Below, in pieces: positions 1-10,468 of a DNA stretch of 31,836 nt. The translations under genes were made by a program, and so were the position numbers. Where the stretch lies: NCBI GenBank assembly GCA_000695325.1, contig AVPN01000722.1, positions 4,480 through 36,315 on the forward strand, written 5' to 3'. The notes beneath the pieces were generated by a model. The model worked only from the letters and a program-made list of their open reading frames with translations, had not been told where the DNA came from and ran no database searches. This DNA is from Pleurobrachia bachei (taxonomy: Eukaryota; Ctenophora; Tentaculata; Cydippida; Pleurobrachiidae). Position 1 is the stretch's first letter, and each line of letters begins with the position of its first letter.

Positions 1-31
<31 letters not shown>
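1..31. repeat. (GA)n microsatellite at left contig edge
   Basis: A pure GA dinucleotide run opens the window, and a similar run closes it (about 31701-31836). Matching simple repeats at both ends suggest the window is a whole contig whose assembly stopped in GA repeats. Confidence 0.9.
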
Positions 32-35
<4 letters not shown>

Positions 36-1028
36 GACAGCTACTATGACGTAACATTAACAGTGTGTAAACATTTCATTCGCCAGGCCCGGTGACAAAA
101 TCTACCCCAGGATACGTAAAACCTTTCTTTAAAGATAGGTTTATCACAGCGGCTTAAACCGTTTAGCCGGTGTTGGGTAACACTTACCCCACGACCTTCC
201 CCTCACCTTCTGGAACCACAAAACCCCAAAATCCCACCCAAAATATGAACCCACTCGCGCGCAGGTCTCTACAAGTCTAGCATCGCGCGTTCCGTCTAAA
301 AAAATTCCAATTCAACCAAAACACTGAGCTGTGTCGTGATTGAAAATCAGCACCACATCTCTCTCTCTCTCTTTTTTTTAGTGTGACATATTGGGCTGAA
401 GAAGCAGTGAAATGGGTAGTTAATGGCTGTGAGTGTTGCATTCACAGGAATTGTTGGCAACTTGCCGAGTTTCAACAAAACACATGAGCCTATTGTATGT
501 CTGTTTAAGGATAGAATGGAGAGACAACGGTGTCGATTGTACGTGGGATTTAATATTCAAAATTGTTAACAGGGAGTTTTTATATCTTGTGGGGTGAATT
601 GGTTTTGAAGTATGTACCAATATGTGTTGTCAAGCAGAAGGAATTGGTCCGAGAGGGATCGAACAGAACATTAGAGAGAGATATATATGGAAAGAGAAAA
701 AAAAGAGAGAAACTTCGAGGTCGAATGAAGAATATACAAAATTAGAAAAATCCATGGGCATGGGGAATAAATGGCTGCTTTTCGCATGCATCTGATTAGA
801 GGGAAAGGGAAATGAATGATCTTGAAGCGTCAGTGGCGCCAAAGGGTGAAATGAGGGCTAGATTTAGTACCATAGTTTTCATAATTAAATGGTTATCATT
901 AAAACTGCATGATAACTATTCTAACAAGCTATATTAAATAAATACATCAAATTTTGATATATATTTGGGACCAAGAAAAGACGGGGGATTAACATTTTGT
1001 TGTTTTACTAAATCTCTCTGAATTCAAC

Positions 1029-1138
1029 CAGGAACCGACCGAATCAGGAAATACTGGTCCCTGATTGGCTAATAACCAATCACGTGACCTAAATAACGAG
1101 TTCTGATTGGTTGTTTACTTATTTCGGTCGGTTCCTGA
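1029..1138 (+). mobile_element. MITE, intact 110-bp copy, hAT-like
   Basis: The element begins CAGGAACCGACCGAA and ends with the inverted form TTCGGTCGGTTCCTG. It is flanked by a perfect 8-bp direct repeat AATTCAAC (1021-1028 and 1139-1146). An 8-bp target duplication with CAG-type ends fits the hAT superfamily. There is no coding capacity, so it would depend on a transposase elsewhere. Its centre carries CACGTG. Other copies lie at 2131, 2674, 9007, 13164, 14344, 15694, 29386 and 30294. Confidence 0.85.
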
Positions 1139-1217
1139 ATTCAACTAACCCGACTAACATCATCAACAACATGTACTCCGTCCAGCGATATCTTTAACGA
1201 AACTTTCTTTTTCTGAG

Positions 1218-1440
1218 AGAGGGATTGAGGGTTAGATGGAGAGGGGTTGAGACTTGAAGGTTAGCTTTGGAGAGGGGTGGAGGGTTATACTTGGAGAGGG
1301 GTGGAGGGTTAGATGGAGAGGGGGTTGGAGGGGGTGGAGGGTTATATTTGGAGAGGTAAGGATATATTTGGAGAGTGTAGGGGTGGGTGGCGAATGAAAT
1401 AACTGAATATTTAGATGGAGAAAGGGGAGGGGTGAGAGAC
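1218..1440 (+). repeat. degenerate purine-rich minisatellite
   Basis: Imperfect tandem units built on GGAGAGGGGTGGAGGGTTA repeat about eight times. The plus strand is almost free of C and has several GGG tracts, so it could form G-quadruplex or triplex structures. The open frame on the opposite strand is only a product of this composition. Confidence 0.8.
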
Positions 1441-1483
1441 ATAACTGGTTAGATTGAAAAAGGGGAGGGGCACAACTACTTAG

Positions 1484-1543
1484 TTACGAAGTCACCCCTA
1501 TTACGCTAAATAGAGCTCGCTTCGAGGGGTAATTTCATTACCA
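1484..1543 (+). repeat. dispersed repeat R2, about 60 bp
   Basis: The block starts GTTACGAAGTCACCCCTATT and ends GGGGTAATTTCATTACC. A diverged reverse-complement copy lies at 3939-4004, a partial copy at 29795-29850, and the GTGACTTCGTAACC core recurs at about 21482. It is probably a fragment of an unrecognised dispersed element. Confidence 0.55.
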
Positions 1544-1551
1544 AAAAAACT

Positions 1552-1681
1552 ACACGATTATGTGTGGGAGTGGCTCAAGTAGTTGAGATCTATTTTAGTG
1601 TACATAATATAATTTGCACACGATTATGTGTGGGAGTGGCTCAAGTAGTTGAGATCTATTTTAGTGTAATATAATTTGATA
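1552..1681 (+). repeat. two tandem copies of a ~65-bp unit
   Basis: A unit starting ACACGATTATGTGTGGGAG and ending in ATAATATAATTTG is present twice head to tail. The second copy lacks a few bases near its end. The high identity implies a recent duplication. Confidence 0.85.
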
Positions 1682-1882
1682 TTACATAGTTCTTATTAAA
1701 CTGGTTATATGAGAGTATGGTTATAAGAGAATGAGAAGTAGAGAGAAAGTTAAGAGAAAGCTCGGACAATAAAGACAAGCGTAGGTACAGTTTTCAGGCA
1801 AACATTCAGGCATATTAGACAGACACAGTTTTTCTGTCTGTCTAAATTGTCCCTTCCCCGTCTCTTCCACCGTTCTATCCTT

Positions 1883-1885
<3 letters not shown>

Positions 1886-1931
<46 letters not shown>
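1886..1931. repeat. (CT)n microsatellite
   Basis: A CT dinucleotide run of about 40 bases is followed by degenerate pyrimidine sequence to about 1965. The Arg/Glu-rich frame on the opposite strand is low-complexity and not a gene. Confidence 0.9.
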
Positions 1932-1933
<2 letters not shown>

Positions 1934-2130
1934 TTCTTGCTATCCTTTCTCTCTCTTTCTCTCCTTCGTGCACACAATGTGTACAATGTCTTCTGTCTGG
2001 CACACATGTAGAAGAACTGCACACCGGAAATTATAGTTAAACGATCTTTGAGTAGCTGTTGGTGTTATGAGGTATCTCTACATTATATATCATGTCATAC
2101 ATCATATCATAATATGTAGCACAGTGCATG

Positions 2131-2238
2131 CAGGAACCGACCGAATCAGGAAATACTGATTGGCTGATACCAGTAACCAGTCACGTGACCTAAATAACGA
2201 GTTCTGATTGGTTGTTTACTTGTTTCGGTCGGTTCCTG
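2131..2238 (+). mobile_element. MITE, same family, 108 bp
   Basis: Both terminal inverted repeats are intact (CAGGAACCGACCGAA and its inverse). The centre holds GTCACGTGAC and the right half TTGTTTACTTG. No clean 8-bp target duplication is visible, so one flank has probably mutated. Confidence 0.8.
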
Positions 2239-2673
2239 GATGGAAATCAACCTTCATTCCACTGTTTTATATAAAAACCTTGTTACTAACAGCACAGGTG
2301 TGAAATTGATATGGCATTACACAACTTGGGTACTTAATTCCATTGTATTACATTTCCCATACACCTCATTCCATATCTTTACAGTGAGTGATATTTTGAG
2401 TTTTTCATTTATGCAGGGACCAGGGTATTCGATATGTAGAAACAGGAAAAAGAGAGAGAAAATTGAAAATATTGAGACTGGTAGTTTTTACAGCCAGAGA
2501 GGTACTGAAACAGACTTTTGATTATTGCTAAGGTAACCCAAAAAAGGGGGACAGGAAGACTTGGAGATAATAATTAAATTCCAGCTTCGCATTACATTAG
2601 ATAACCACTTTTTGGCATTGGTGCTGTAAAATAATACGTGGGAGAACTTGTGGGTTCCGTGTAATATTCGTAG

Positions 2674-2795
2674 CAGGAACCGACCGAATCAGAAAATACT
2701 GGACACTGGTCACTGATTGGCTGATAATCAGTCACGTGACCAGTGACCTAAAAACGAATTATGATTGGTTGTTTACTTGTTTCGCTCGGTTCCTG
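2674..2795 (+). mobile_element. MITE, same family, 122 bp, perfect target duplication
   Basis: Terminal inverted repeats are present, with one mismatch on the right (TTCGCTCGGTTCCTG). The flanks are a perfect 8-bp duplication ATTCGTAG (2666-2673 and 2796-2803). It is longer than the 1029 copy because a GGACACTGGTCACTG-like stretch is expanded in the left half and mirrored on the right. Confidence 0.87.
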
Positions 2796-2803
2796 ATTCG
2801 TAG

Positions 2804-4138
2804 CAATATTACAATGCCTCCAAGCAATAATGCTTCAGCGGAATCCCCCGTAACTTATAGCGACCAAATAAAGGAGGTGATAGTTTAACTACTATCTCTC
2901 CATATCGGGTAAAAGAAAATTCAGACAGTTTACTATTAACAGTCAAGTGAAGCCCGATAAGATATTATGACACATTATAATCTAATATAACGCTGTTCGA
3001 GATGACACTAATTGAAACTAGTAGTTGATGGATACACAGTATGTATCAACATATTTTGTTTGACAGTTGCAAAGATATTATATCTGTGATGTCAGATCTC
3101 AAGATTATCTGTATTAAATCAGCGAATCTATCATGTTGTATGATTATTCCAGCGAATCTTGAATAATTCAGATTACATTTTGCATAATTTAGTAATACTC
3201 ATTTCTGTTAACCGGCTTCATACAATTCTAAAACACTTCAGAATTGGTGTCTGGCAACATGACACATTCAATTTAGTTCGGGGGGGGGAGGGGGGGGGGA
3301 GGCTTAAACTTCTATTTGGTAAAAAGTGGTTCCTGACATAGGTACATAAAGTCGGACCTTGATTTACAAAACTCGAATGAGAAAGGAACACGGATATTTA
3401 ATATGTACACTTAGAAACTCACGGTACATATTATGATTTTAGTGATTGAATAAAGTCTAGAGATATGAATAATTTCCAAACAATTCTCTGTGAAGATAGA
3501 CAATCAAACCGGTGCTATAATAATAGCTAGAGGGGCTTTTGTCGTCAAGTTTACGCCCAAATCAAGAGAGAAAGAAATGAGAGAGGCCAGGGTGGGGCAG
3601 ACAGATGTAAGAGAGACGTTATATATGTATAAGATATAATGAAAGAGAGTGAGTGATGAATAAAGATAGAGATATCATCTCTCAAGCATTTCAATCAGGC
3701 CTATTGGTCGAATGTATTTGGAGTGTCCAGTGTCTCACAGTCTACACCCACTACACACATAATACACACCGGGTATCATGCAGATGCAGAGCCTACATTT
3801 TGAGAAGTACTTGTTGGGGGTTTGGTACCTTTAGTAATGTTTTAATAATGCTGTAAAAAGTAATAGCACAGTTGCATTCCATAACAGGGTGCTGAATAGC
3901 ACCCCTTTTGAGTTTTGCAATGAAATCATCCTTTCTTGGTGTAATGGAATTACCCCTTATCCCGAGCTCCCGGATACAGCGTAATAGGGATGACTTCGTA
4001 ACTGCAACATCCCTTCTTAGCCAATATATAATCACTTCGCTGGCTGTTTATATAATTCTTGACGGGGTTGACGTACATGACACATGTCCGTGTTAAAACT
4101 GTGTACACCATAACAGCAAGAGCGTGTGGTATTGTGAG
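2804..4138. other. non-coding stretch, no gene seen
   Basis: No spliceable conserved exon was recognised on either strand. The stretch holds a G-tract at 3281-3302 (two runs of nine Gs split by an A, a possible G-quadruplex on the plus strand) and the inverted R2 repeat copy at 3939-4004. It is probably intron or downstream flank of the Numb-like gene, whose later exons must lie further left or off the contig. Confidence 0.5.
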
Positions 4139-4141
4139 CTA

Positions 4142-4167
4142 TGACGTCACATAGTGTGGTGACGTCA
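4142..4167. promoter_or_regulatory. paired CRE motifs (TGACGTCA)
   Basis: Two perfect CREB/ATF consensus octamers, 4142-4149 and 4160-4167, sit 18 bp apart inside a near-palindrome, ATGACGTCAC then GTGACGTCAT. They lie downstream of Numb-like exon 2. The motif identity is visible; regulatory function is only an inference. Confidence 0.4.
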
Positions 4168-4269
4168 TTTGTTGTAAGATAACGTAATACCCCCGGTGTA
4201 TGCTGGGAGACTTTAGCCCTCCAATTATATGTGACGAGGAGAGATGTATAGAGAAAAGAGAGGAAAAGA

Positions 4270-4288
4270 GAAGGAGAGAGTGAGAGAG

Positions 4289-4326
<38 letters not shown>

Positions 4327-4484
4327 ATAGGAAGGAAACGCGGCGAGGGAATATTAGATTATATAAATTATACCCAACACAGCATATGCTGCAACTGAAA
4401 AAGCAACCGTTGCTCCATACACACACTACTCTCACGTTAGATAGACACACACAGAGAGGGAGGAGAGAGAGAGAGAGAAAGAGA

Positions 4485-4523
<39 letters not shown>
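4270..4523. repeat. two GA microsatellites
   Basis: Pure or nearly pure GA runs at about 4283-4322 and 4455-4522 are separated by about 130 bases of unique sequence. The Ser/Leu-rich frame on the minus strand is a composition effect. Confidence 0.88.
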
Positions 4524-4526
<3 letters not shown>

Positions 4527-4710
4527 CCTATAAATAAAGGACTCTAAGATTAATCAAGTATAATGTACTCAGAAAACAAAATAGAGTAGCTTGTAGCGGT
4601 CAAAAAAAACGAATTTACTGGGAAAGTAAATTCCACTGTGCACATGTGGTGGGCCGGGCATGTACTAAACTAATTAATAATTAGTAATATTACTTAATAT
4701 ACATACTTAC

Positions 4711-4797
4711 ATTTTTCTTTTCCTTGACCAGCTTATGAACTGCAGCAGAACACACTTTCACTCCCCTTGATTCTTTTACCTCGTTATATCCTAGATA
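4711..4797 (-). CDS. Numb-like PTB adaptor, coding exon 2 (partial gene)
   Basis: The acceptor is TTTTCAG before 4797 and the donor is GTAAGT after 4711. The exon is 87 nt, 29 codons, phase 0 at both ends, and joins exon 1 (ending at 5804) in frame. It encodes YLGYNEVKESRG followed by VKVCSAAVHKLVKEKKN, which fits the first strand and first helix of a PTB/PID domain. Across the PTB families I know, the VK-YLG-x-EV-x-ESRG pattern and C-x-x-AV-x-x-L spacing best match Numb; GULP and LDLRAP1 are weaker alternatives. Numb is a membrane-associated endocytic adaptor that antagonises Notch. The rest of the PTB domain was not found to the left, so the gene is incomplete here. Confidence 0.68.
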
Positions 4798-5001
4798 CTG
4801 AAAATAGGAAATTGATGGGTTAGAACAGGATACTGAAAAGGAATTGAGGATTAGAACAAGATATTGAGAGTGAAAAGGAATGGGGGGTACAAGAATAATT
4901 TAAGGGAAAAAATGTGGATATTAGAAAAGAGATAGGGGAATTAAAAATTATTAACATAAGACCAGATCGAATGCATATCTAATGCAAGACCGCACACTGA
5001 G

Positions 5002-5009
5002 TGACGTCA
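5002..5009. promoter_or_regulatory. single CRE motif
   Basis: A perfect TGACGTCA octamer lies in the Numb-like intron. It is followed by GTACCCGAAACCG, resembling the ATGTACCGAACCG that follows the CRE pair at 15626-15651. Function is unproven. Confidence 0.3.
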
Positions 5010-5803
5010 TGTACCCGAAACCGACTCCACTTTCCCTTCCTCCCCCTGTACTTTTTATCAAAAAATATGAAATCACGGTGCATTATCATGATTTTATAAC
5101 CGATAAAATTGCAGCTCTGCGATAACACAATGCCTCTCTCTCCGAAGAGCCATGGTAATCTAAGAGAAAATTGTGGCAGCTCAATCTACTAAATCACAAG
5201 TTTTCTCAAACGTCACAGGCACCTCCCATAGTCTACCCTACCCCTTTTATACTGCGATGGGAACAAAAGATGTAAAAATAGAAGGGAAGGATATTATATG
5301 ATTTGAATAGAAAAGGGTGTTATACCAGAGCACTGTAAAAAAAACAGACTGAAAAACAGACAAGCCCCTGTAGTTATGTAATGAATTTCCTGCATTTAAT
5401 AAAAACAGGGGAGGGGGAGTGGGAAGGGTTACCATTACCAAAAATACACTTTAGTTACAAACGGAGAAAATGGGGGATTGGATGGGGGGGGTGGTACCAG
5501 CAGAAAATAACCCTCATTTTTGCATTTTAGGGTAGCTGAGATTCTTGTGTCAGTCCCCACCCTCGCCCCCAGTATATATCTATTTAGCTCGGCCCCAAAC
5601 TGAATGAATATATGTGACACCTTGCTAGAAACAAGACGTAATGGTCATATTTCTAGCAAGTATTTAAAATCTTGAACTACTCGCACCCTGACCGGGGTAA
5701 AAGGTGAATACGTCATGTAGTGAACCAAAGGGAAGAAACGAAGAGGAGAAAGAAAGGGAGAAGAAAGAAAGGGAGAAGAATCAATAAAGTCAATAATATC
5801 TAC

Positions 5804-5911
5804 CTTGACACAAAAGGTAGCGCCAGTAGTTGCAACTAGCTCCTTATCTGCTTCAAAGTTAACTTGACCGCCTTTAGACTGGGAACTTCCTAAATTCTTG
5901 ATCTTTTTCAT
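5804..5911 (-). CDS. Numb-like PTB adaptor, coding exon 1 with start codon
   Basis: The exon runs from ATG at 5911 to a GTAGAT donor after 5804: 36 codons, phase 0. It starts MKKIKNLGSSQSK, a short basic lead like the basic N-termini of Numb proteins, and ends ATFCVK, matching the residues just before the YLG core of a PTB domain. Exon 2 (4797-4711) continues in frame, giving 65 residues in all. I chose this ATG because the basic lead and distance to the PTB core match Numb and because no acceptor or upstream homology extends the frame. The intron between the exons is about 1.0 kb. Confidence in a PTB protein is good; the Numb assignment is moderate. Confidence 0.66.
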
Positions 5912-7337
5912 CCTGTGTGGCGAGATATATTCAGAGGAAATGTACCTTGTTACAATTTAGCGTCGTTTCTCTCTCCGTCGTGGGACAGATATCGAGAAAG
6001 TGAGAGGGGGGGGGGGTTAAACAATGCAAGAAAGGTAAAGTAATGGTATCATTTGTTAATATAGAACTAAATTGCATTGGTTTTGATTTAATACAAAAGC
6101 TTGCATTGAACACTGACATTTACGAGAGAACAATTTGATTATATCTCAGCTGCTACAAGAGATAGTTGAGCTGTGACATATTTCTATTAGTTTTGATCAA
6201 ATATAGCAACAAAATATCGCTTTATATGGTTAAGAGAGATCATAGTTGAGTTGACTGGCAAGATTAACTTGGTATCGAAGACACCTCACACTCTGTTTAG
6301 AGGTATCGGAACCGCACATATGGTTGAGAGAGATCATAGTTGAGTTGACTGGCAAGATTAACCAGGGTCCTCGGGGTTGAACAGACGTATTTCTAGCAGT
6401 TTTGTTCAAACTGAAACATTATCGTATAAACTCAGATGTCTTGAAGTTGTCCCCTTCTAGTGAACGGATTTGTTTTGCACGGACATGGTGCACAAGTCAT
6501 AAGAAAAACTTCAAAAATCAAGCTTAACCAAACTTAAAAACAACTCTTCATTAATTTTAACGGGCGCCATATAATGCATTGTGCAGTTAACTGTATAAAT
6601 CTGAATAATAATTAGTAGCGCCAAGAGTGAACAAATCCGATTGGTTGCTAGCTACAACAAGATGTGTTGAAATGTCGTTGAGAAAACTTGTTAAGGGATA
6701 ATGGGGAAGGGAAAGAGAGAGTTAGAGACAGAGAGAGAGAGCGAGAGAGATAGCGAGAGGGGGAGAGAGTTAGAGAGAGAGTTACAGGGAGAGAGAGATT
6801 TTGTTCAAAACATATTTGTCAACGATGTGACACGTTGTTGCACACACACGGCGGTGAAAATCATTTATCAAAGTCTGCAGACACTGCAGAATGTGACACT
6901 CAGTAGCCAAGGTATACAAAAAAGCAACCAAAAGAAATCGAATATAAGGCGATTTCTGATGCCCAACGAATGTGTTATGTTGCCAAGTCCATAATGCAGT
7001 GCATTTTTGGTGAGTCGCAAAACGGCGTCGGATCTCCTTACAACTTGTATACGTGGGGGCTTGGCGATATTTGAATGGTTTTAAATCACATAGTTCAATT
7101 CACCGGGCAGGTCATAAGGCTAAAGGCGTAGGGAAAAGGGTTTCGCTTTGACACCCAACACTGGCTTGTGATGAAATTAAGAGAGTCCATTCGACGCGAC
7201 ACGATCGGCGATCAAATTAAAAACTGGCTTTGGGATCATATGTATCAAAATGTACGAATGGCCAGTGATACTTTGTCGTATTGGCCGCCCGCACAGCGCC
7301 GCCCAAAGCGTTGTCCAAAACGTCGTGGACAACGCAA
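5912..7337. other. upstream flank of the Numb-like gene, no coding exon seen
   Basis: The stretch contains a G9 tract (6006-6016), a 45-bp direct duplication (6226-6270 and 6318-6362) and a GA-rich microsatellite (6705-6800). A GC-richer part from about 7150 leads into the composite repeats. A 134-codon plus-strand frame starting at 7168 crosses into the repeat and matches no family I recognise. The Numb-like promoter probably lies here, but no clear TATA box stands out. Confidence 0.45.
6226..6362 (+). repeat. 45-bp direct duplication
   Basis: Sequence from TATGGTTAAGAGAGATCATA to GGCAAGATTAAC is repeated after 92 bp with one change (TTAAG to TTGAG). It is a recent local duplication without other features. 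Confidence 0.85.
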
Positions 7338-8000
7338 TAAGCGGCATACCAAAATGACGCACCACCACTTGAAATCAAAAAGTGATCAAAAAAGCATTGG
7401 CCTCCTTGCAGTACCGTACCTCTCACCCTGTAATTTTAAAAACTCACGCAAAGGGGACTTTTTTCAAGCGGTGCCGAGTTGGAATTTTTTTGTCGCTTGG
7501 AGCTGGAATCGGATAAATTTTACGCCGCGCAACAAACTTCACTTCAATGCGCGACGCACCAAGACGGCGTAAAAAAGACATTCACGCGTGCAATGTTTTC
7601 ATTTCGTTATTCCACAAATTCACAAATTTCAAACAAATACTTGGGGTCATCAATCCTGTATATCTTGTATATTTACACGTATGATACAATTTACAAACTC
7701 GGTTTTAGTTCATTCAGATGCCTTGCCAGCGCCTGTCAGAGCATTGGCCTGACCCAATTCTCGCTTCTCTCAAATAAGCGCGCGAGAACTTGGGTGACAT
7801 AGACACCTGGTGGGGATCGCACTAGGTGGCTATGTCGCCAAGCGAGAACTGTGGTCAGAGCATCGGCCTGACAGGCCAGCGCCCTTGTTTTCATGTTGGC
7901 GACATAGACACCTGGTGCAATCCTCACACACAGTGTGTGGGGATCGCACCAGGTGTCTATGTCATCAAGTTTTCAGGTTTGACTCAAACCTCAAACTTTG
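7338..8000. repeat. composite foldback repeat, copy 1
   Basis: The unit begins near AAGCGGC-ATA-CCAAAATGACGC and contains nested inverted repeats. TGACATAGACACCTGGTG recurs inverted as CACCAGGTGTCTATGTCA (about 7796-7841 and 7902-7965), and CAGAGCATTGGCCTGAC recurs both ways. Most of it reappears at 9504-10270, and its right part at 11892-12150. Each copy sits just downstream of a CFAP70 3' cassette, so repeat and cassette duplicated together. No transposase was recognised. The short minus-strand frames are arginine-rich and not convincing. Confidence 0.7.
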
Positions 8001-8162
8001 AGTCCTAGTCCTGAGAGATGAGGATTCGGCGTTTTCAGCTGTTCTACAAACAGGCCCCAGCCCCTCTAAGTTTCTCAATCCCTCTCTTGGTTCATTAAAA
8101 ACACTCTGAATGTCTGATTGTGTTACTCAACACACTTTGATTGTCTGATTCTGAAGATCTAT

Positions 8163-9434
8163 TTAGAATCCAGCATCCCCGAATCCGACTTCTCGCTGGG
8201 TATTTCTGATCTCAGATAGCAGCTCCTCATCCTTTAGGCCAACTCTCACCGCGTACTTGTATGATTGCTCTGCTTCCAACTTCCTGGTATGAGAAATTGG
8301 AAATTAGATGTGGAAATGTGGCCATGGATCGAATCGATCTGGCCCTCTTTTTAACTTGAAATTCAGTAGCACTGACACTATGATAGACGGTAGTGTCCTT
8401 GTCTGTGCACTTTAACAGAGATTTAAAAAAATGGGTCATATCAGGAAATTCAAGTAATTATTAATTGCGGCAATTAATGTACCTTGCAGTTTTAAGGCAC
8501 ACCATGGACAGATAACCCCACACCTCAGGATCTGTGTTGTTTAGAATATTCGCCTCTGCTAAGGCCTGTTCAGACTCTTTTAATTCTCCCAGTCGGTAGC
8601 ACGAGATTCCAACACCTAAATATAATACCGTGTGACCCAATAAAAAGAAAGGGTACTATAAATCATACATTGGTTACGAAAGTACGAAACCACCCACTTC
8701 TTCTTCTCCTGGGAGTGTCGGGTTCGGAACCCACTTGTTTTACACACATGTCACAAAAATTAAAACCTCACCTAGCCATGTAATACAGGAAGGTGAATCT
8801 CTGCACGCCAGAAGGAACATGTTTTTAGCCGCCCCATATTGCTGAAGTTGCAGGTAGATGGATGCAAGTCTGAGTCTGATTGAGTGAGTGTCAGGGGCTG
8901 GTTCTTGGTAAGAGAGGGTTCTTTCGTAATGGTCTCTCGCCCCTGTCATCTCGTTACCTGCATGGGTGTAAACATAATTAAATGAATTAGAGATGAATGT
9001 TAAGGCACTCGTTATTTAGGTCACATGACTGGCTATCAGTCAATCAGGGACATGTATTTCCTGATTCGGTCGGTTCATGGTAACATGTCAAACTTACCCA
9101 GATATAGAATGTGACCAAGAAGTGCCCATGCTGCGGGGTTGGTGTGGTTTAGCACGGTAGCTTGTCTCACATAGCTCTCTGCCTCGACTAGTTCACCTAA
9201 TGGGGATATATACGTGTTGTACTGTGCGAAAGAGACGAGTAGGGCAAGGGATATGAAAAGATATTATAACTGGCATCGCAGGTTCTCACGTTTGGGAGGG
9301 GGGCAAAAGATGCATGAAACCTGACAGTATTTAACAGTACCTGTGGCCATGTGTAGTTTTCCCAACAGCAAGTAGTATTCTTGGGACAAGGTCTTGGGGG
9401 AGGACAACAGCTCATGGGATAGCGCACTTTCAAC
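8163..9434 (-). pseudogene. CFAP70: extra CFAP70 3'-end cassette, copy A (five exons)
   Basis: This duplicate carries the last five CFAP70 coding exons: 9434-9341, 9196-9098, 8957-8772, 8615-8483 and 8283-8163 (TAA stop). All splice sites are intact and phases match the main gene, so nothing is broken. It is called a pseudogene only because no upstream exons accompany it. It ends in FGDAGF before the stop. In its TPR exon it reads [10 protein letters not shown] where the main copy reads [10 protein letters not shown]; the version here looks closer to the family norm. Homology to the main gene stops at about 9500, where the next composite repeat begins. It could act as an alternative 3' end by long-range splicing, or be an unresolved haplotype. 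Confidence 0.8.
9007..9080 (-). mobile_element. truncated MITE in CFAP70 cassette intron
   Basis: A partial, inverted copy of the CAGGAACCGACC MITE keeps the CTCGTTATTTAGGTCACATG part and one end with a mutated terminus (GGTCGGTTCATG). The same insertion is at 13164-13237 in the main gene but absent from the equivalent intron of copy A' (11264-11435). Confidence 0.75.
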
Positions 9435-9503
9435 CTTGAGAGAAATGTTAGGAGGTAATTTGGAATCACAAAACATAAATATCAACTATTCTCAACAATC
9501 ATT

Positions 9504-10270
9504 AAGCGGCCGACCAAAATGACGCACCACCACTTGAAATCAAAAAGTGATTAAAAAAGCATTGGCCTCCCTGCTGCAGTACCTCTCACCCTGTAAAAAC
9601 GCACGCAAAGGGGACTTTTTAAAAGCGCATTTAAAAATTGCGGTGCTGAGTTGGAATTTTTTTGTCGCGTTGAACTTAACTGGGATCGGATAAATTTTAC
9701 GCCGCGCAACAAACTTCACTCCAATGCGCGGCGCATCAACACGGCGTAAAAAAGACATTCACGCGTGCAATGTTTTCATTTCGTTATTCCATGTAACTTA
9801 TAAAAATCACAAATTTCAAACAAATACTTGGGGTCATCATTCATCAATCCTGTATCAGTATATCTTGTATATTTACACGTATGATACAATTTACAAACTC
9901 AGTTTTAATTCATTCAGATACCTTGCCAGCGCCCTTGTTTTCATGTTGGCGACATAGACACCTGGTGCAATCCTCACACACATTGTCTCATATAAGACCC
10001 TCCTCTTCGCACCGGGCCGAAGGCCCGGTGCGGCTACGTGAGGCCGCGTAGCGAGGTTGCGCGATGTTCATGTACAGTCAGTGTGAGACAACACACACAG
10101 TGTGTGGGGATCGCACCTGTCAGGCCAATGCTCTGACCACAGTTCTCGCGCGCTCCGCGTGCAGAAGAGAAGCGAGACGGAGAATCGGGTCAGGCCAATG
10201 CTCTGACAGGATCGCACCAGGTGTCTATGTCATCAAGTTTTCAGGTTTGACTCAAACCTCAAACTTTGAG
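9504..10270. repeat. composite foldback repeat, copy 2
   Basis: It is homologous to 7338-8000 from AAGCGGC-CGA-CCAAAATGACGC to the GACTCAAACCTCAAAC block. It has an extra GC-rich hairpin block inserted at about 10007-10068 and inverted segments around CAGGCCAATGCTCTGAC. Its start at 9504 directly abuts the truncated edge of CFAP70 cassette A. Confidence 0.7.
10008..10066. repeat. GC-rich hairpin block
   Basis: GCACCGGGCC-GAA-GGCCCGGTGC is a perfect 10-bp stem with a 3-base loop, followed by GGCTACGTGAGGCCGCGTAG. It is far more GC-rich than its surroundings. An identical copy at 11893-11951 directly follows the N gap, so this structure may have caused the assembly break. Confidence 0.8.
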
Positions 10271-10468
10271 TCCTGAGAGATGAGGATTCGGCGTTCTCAT
10301 ATCAGGACTCAGCTGTTTCTACAATTTGTAGGCTGGGGCCTGTTTGTAGTACAAACAGGCCCCAGCCCCTCTATGTTTCTCAACCCCTCTCTTGGTTCAT
10401 TAAAAAACACTCTGAATGTCTGATTGTGTTACTCAACACATTTTGATTGTCTGATTCTGAAGATCTAT

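Noticed and set aside
1750-2022. Arg/Glu-rich 90-residue frame on the minus strand
   Set aside because: It is low-complexity translation of a GA/CT repeat.
3793-4035. 80-residue minus-strand frame, checked as a further Numb-like exon
   Set aside because: It overlaps the inverted R2 repeat and does not resemble the middle of a PTB domain.
4139-4450. 103-residue Ser/Leu-rich frame on the minus strand
   Set aside because: It follows the CT strand of a GA microsatellite and has no domain, splice or start support.
7168-7572. 134-codon plus-strand frame possibly from a transposase
   Set aside because: No recognisable domain. It crosses from flank into the composite repeat, and the copy at 9504 does not preserve the frame.
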